Positions 57,310 through 57,407 of a DNA stretch of 57,407 nucleotides are shown here, piece by piece. Source of the DNA: Desulforudis sp. (GTDB taxonomy: Bacteria > Bacillota > Desulfotomaculia > Desulfotomaculales > Desulforudaceae). The notes under the pieces are model-generated. The model was given only the letters and a program-made list of their open reading frames with translations, was not told the DNA's origin and did not search any database. The translations under genes were made by a program, and so were the position numbers. The stretch lies in NCBI GenBank assembly GCA_003604975.1, contig QZIR01000067.1, positions 1-57,407 of the forward strand. The letters are read 5' to 3'. The stretch's first letter is position 1. The number at the start of each line of letters is the position of its first letter.

Positions 57310-57407
57310 GTACGCCCGGCATGTCTGCCGCGCCGATGGGTTGAAAGAAACCCTGTCGCCTAACCAGCGGGAAGACAACCCGTAAGCAAGGGCGTCACTG
57401 GTAACGG
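57310..57407 (+). mobile_element. 5' end of a group II intron (class C-like), cut by window end
   Basis: Beginning GTACGCCCGGC right after the terminator T run, the sequence continues with GATGGGTTGAAAGAAACCC, CTAACCAGCGGGAAG, GTAAGCAAGGGCGTC and ACTGGTAACGG. This succession resembles the domain I start of bacterial group II introns (GTGYG...; 'GTGAAAGTC', 'CTAACC', 'GTAACG') as I recall them. Class C introns insert just downstream of terminator hairpins, which matches. The third base is A rather than the usual G. The rest lies outside the window. Confidence 0.6.

Noticed and set aside
1-57407. CRISPR array
   Set aside because: No regularly spaced direct repeats with unique spacers were seen; the 23-bp repeats at the left edge are contiguous and lack spacers.

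Overview
The window looks like a chromosomal segment of a GC-rich, endospore-forming, strictly anaerobic Clostridia-class bacterium, probably of the Desulfotomaculum / Pelotomaculum / Desulforudis type. The evidence is a full bacterial acetyl-CoA synthase operon, the sporulation gene spoIVA, a SleB-type cell-wall hydrolase, a Firmicute-style primosome pair (DnaD-like and DnaI/DnaC-like), strong Shine-Dalgarno sites, and very frequent TTG and GTG starts. The species assignment is inference.

Layout. 1-2.4 kb is a decayed accessory strip: four 23-bp repeats like the end of an IS21-type element, a nucleotidyltransferase with a small partner gene, an eroded minus-strand gene, and a frameshifted tyrosine integrase beside a tRNA-Lys/Tyr/Pro operon. 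3-4.6 kb holds a phasin-like protein and a membrane-anchored phosphodiesterase relative that lacks part of its metal site. 4.9-19.9 kb is one continuous Wood-Ljungdahl operon: cooS, acsB, acsC, RACo-type activator, cooC, acsD, acsE, a long HdrA, MvhD, MetV, MetF. It encodes CO dehydrogenase/acetyl-CoA synthase, its corrinoid protein, methyltransferase and maturation factors, and a methylene-THF reductase module likely wired to an HdrA-MvhD electron unit.

20-28.2 kb has gapA, a CBS protein, a beta-carbonic anhydrase, a broken stalk-domain gene with an inverted-duplication scar, a TtcA-like thiolase, CapA-like protein, a TPR protein, an O-methyltransferase-like protein, an orphan dehydratase activator, DUF456 and DUF503. 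28.3-37 kb is a Liv-type ABC uptake operon interleaved with two acyl-CoA ligases and an isochorismatase-fold hydrolase, suggesting uptake and CoA activation of an organic acid. 37.2-45.6 kb carries helicase-loading genes, a cell-wall hydrolase, an ADP-forming acyl-CoA synthetase with a BioD/DRTGG protein, spoIVA, and a striking intergenic array of hairpins with alike loops and different stems. 45.7-55.3 kb is recJ, relA, dtd, an MBL-fold hydrolase, a fused HicB-HicA protein, hisS and aspS.

Downstream of aspS is a strong promoter and a ~200-nt structured RNA, best explained as 6S RNA. A serine-recombinase fragment and a group II intron 3' remnant follow, then a cysteine desulfurase gene. The last ~98 bp appear to be the 5' end of a group II intron placed directly after that gene's terminator, the site preference of class C introns. 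The best candidates for something new are the covarying hairpin array at 44.77-45.13 kb and the HicB-HicA fusion.
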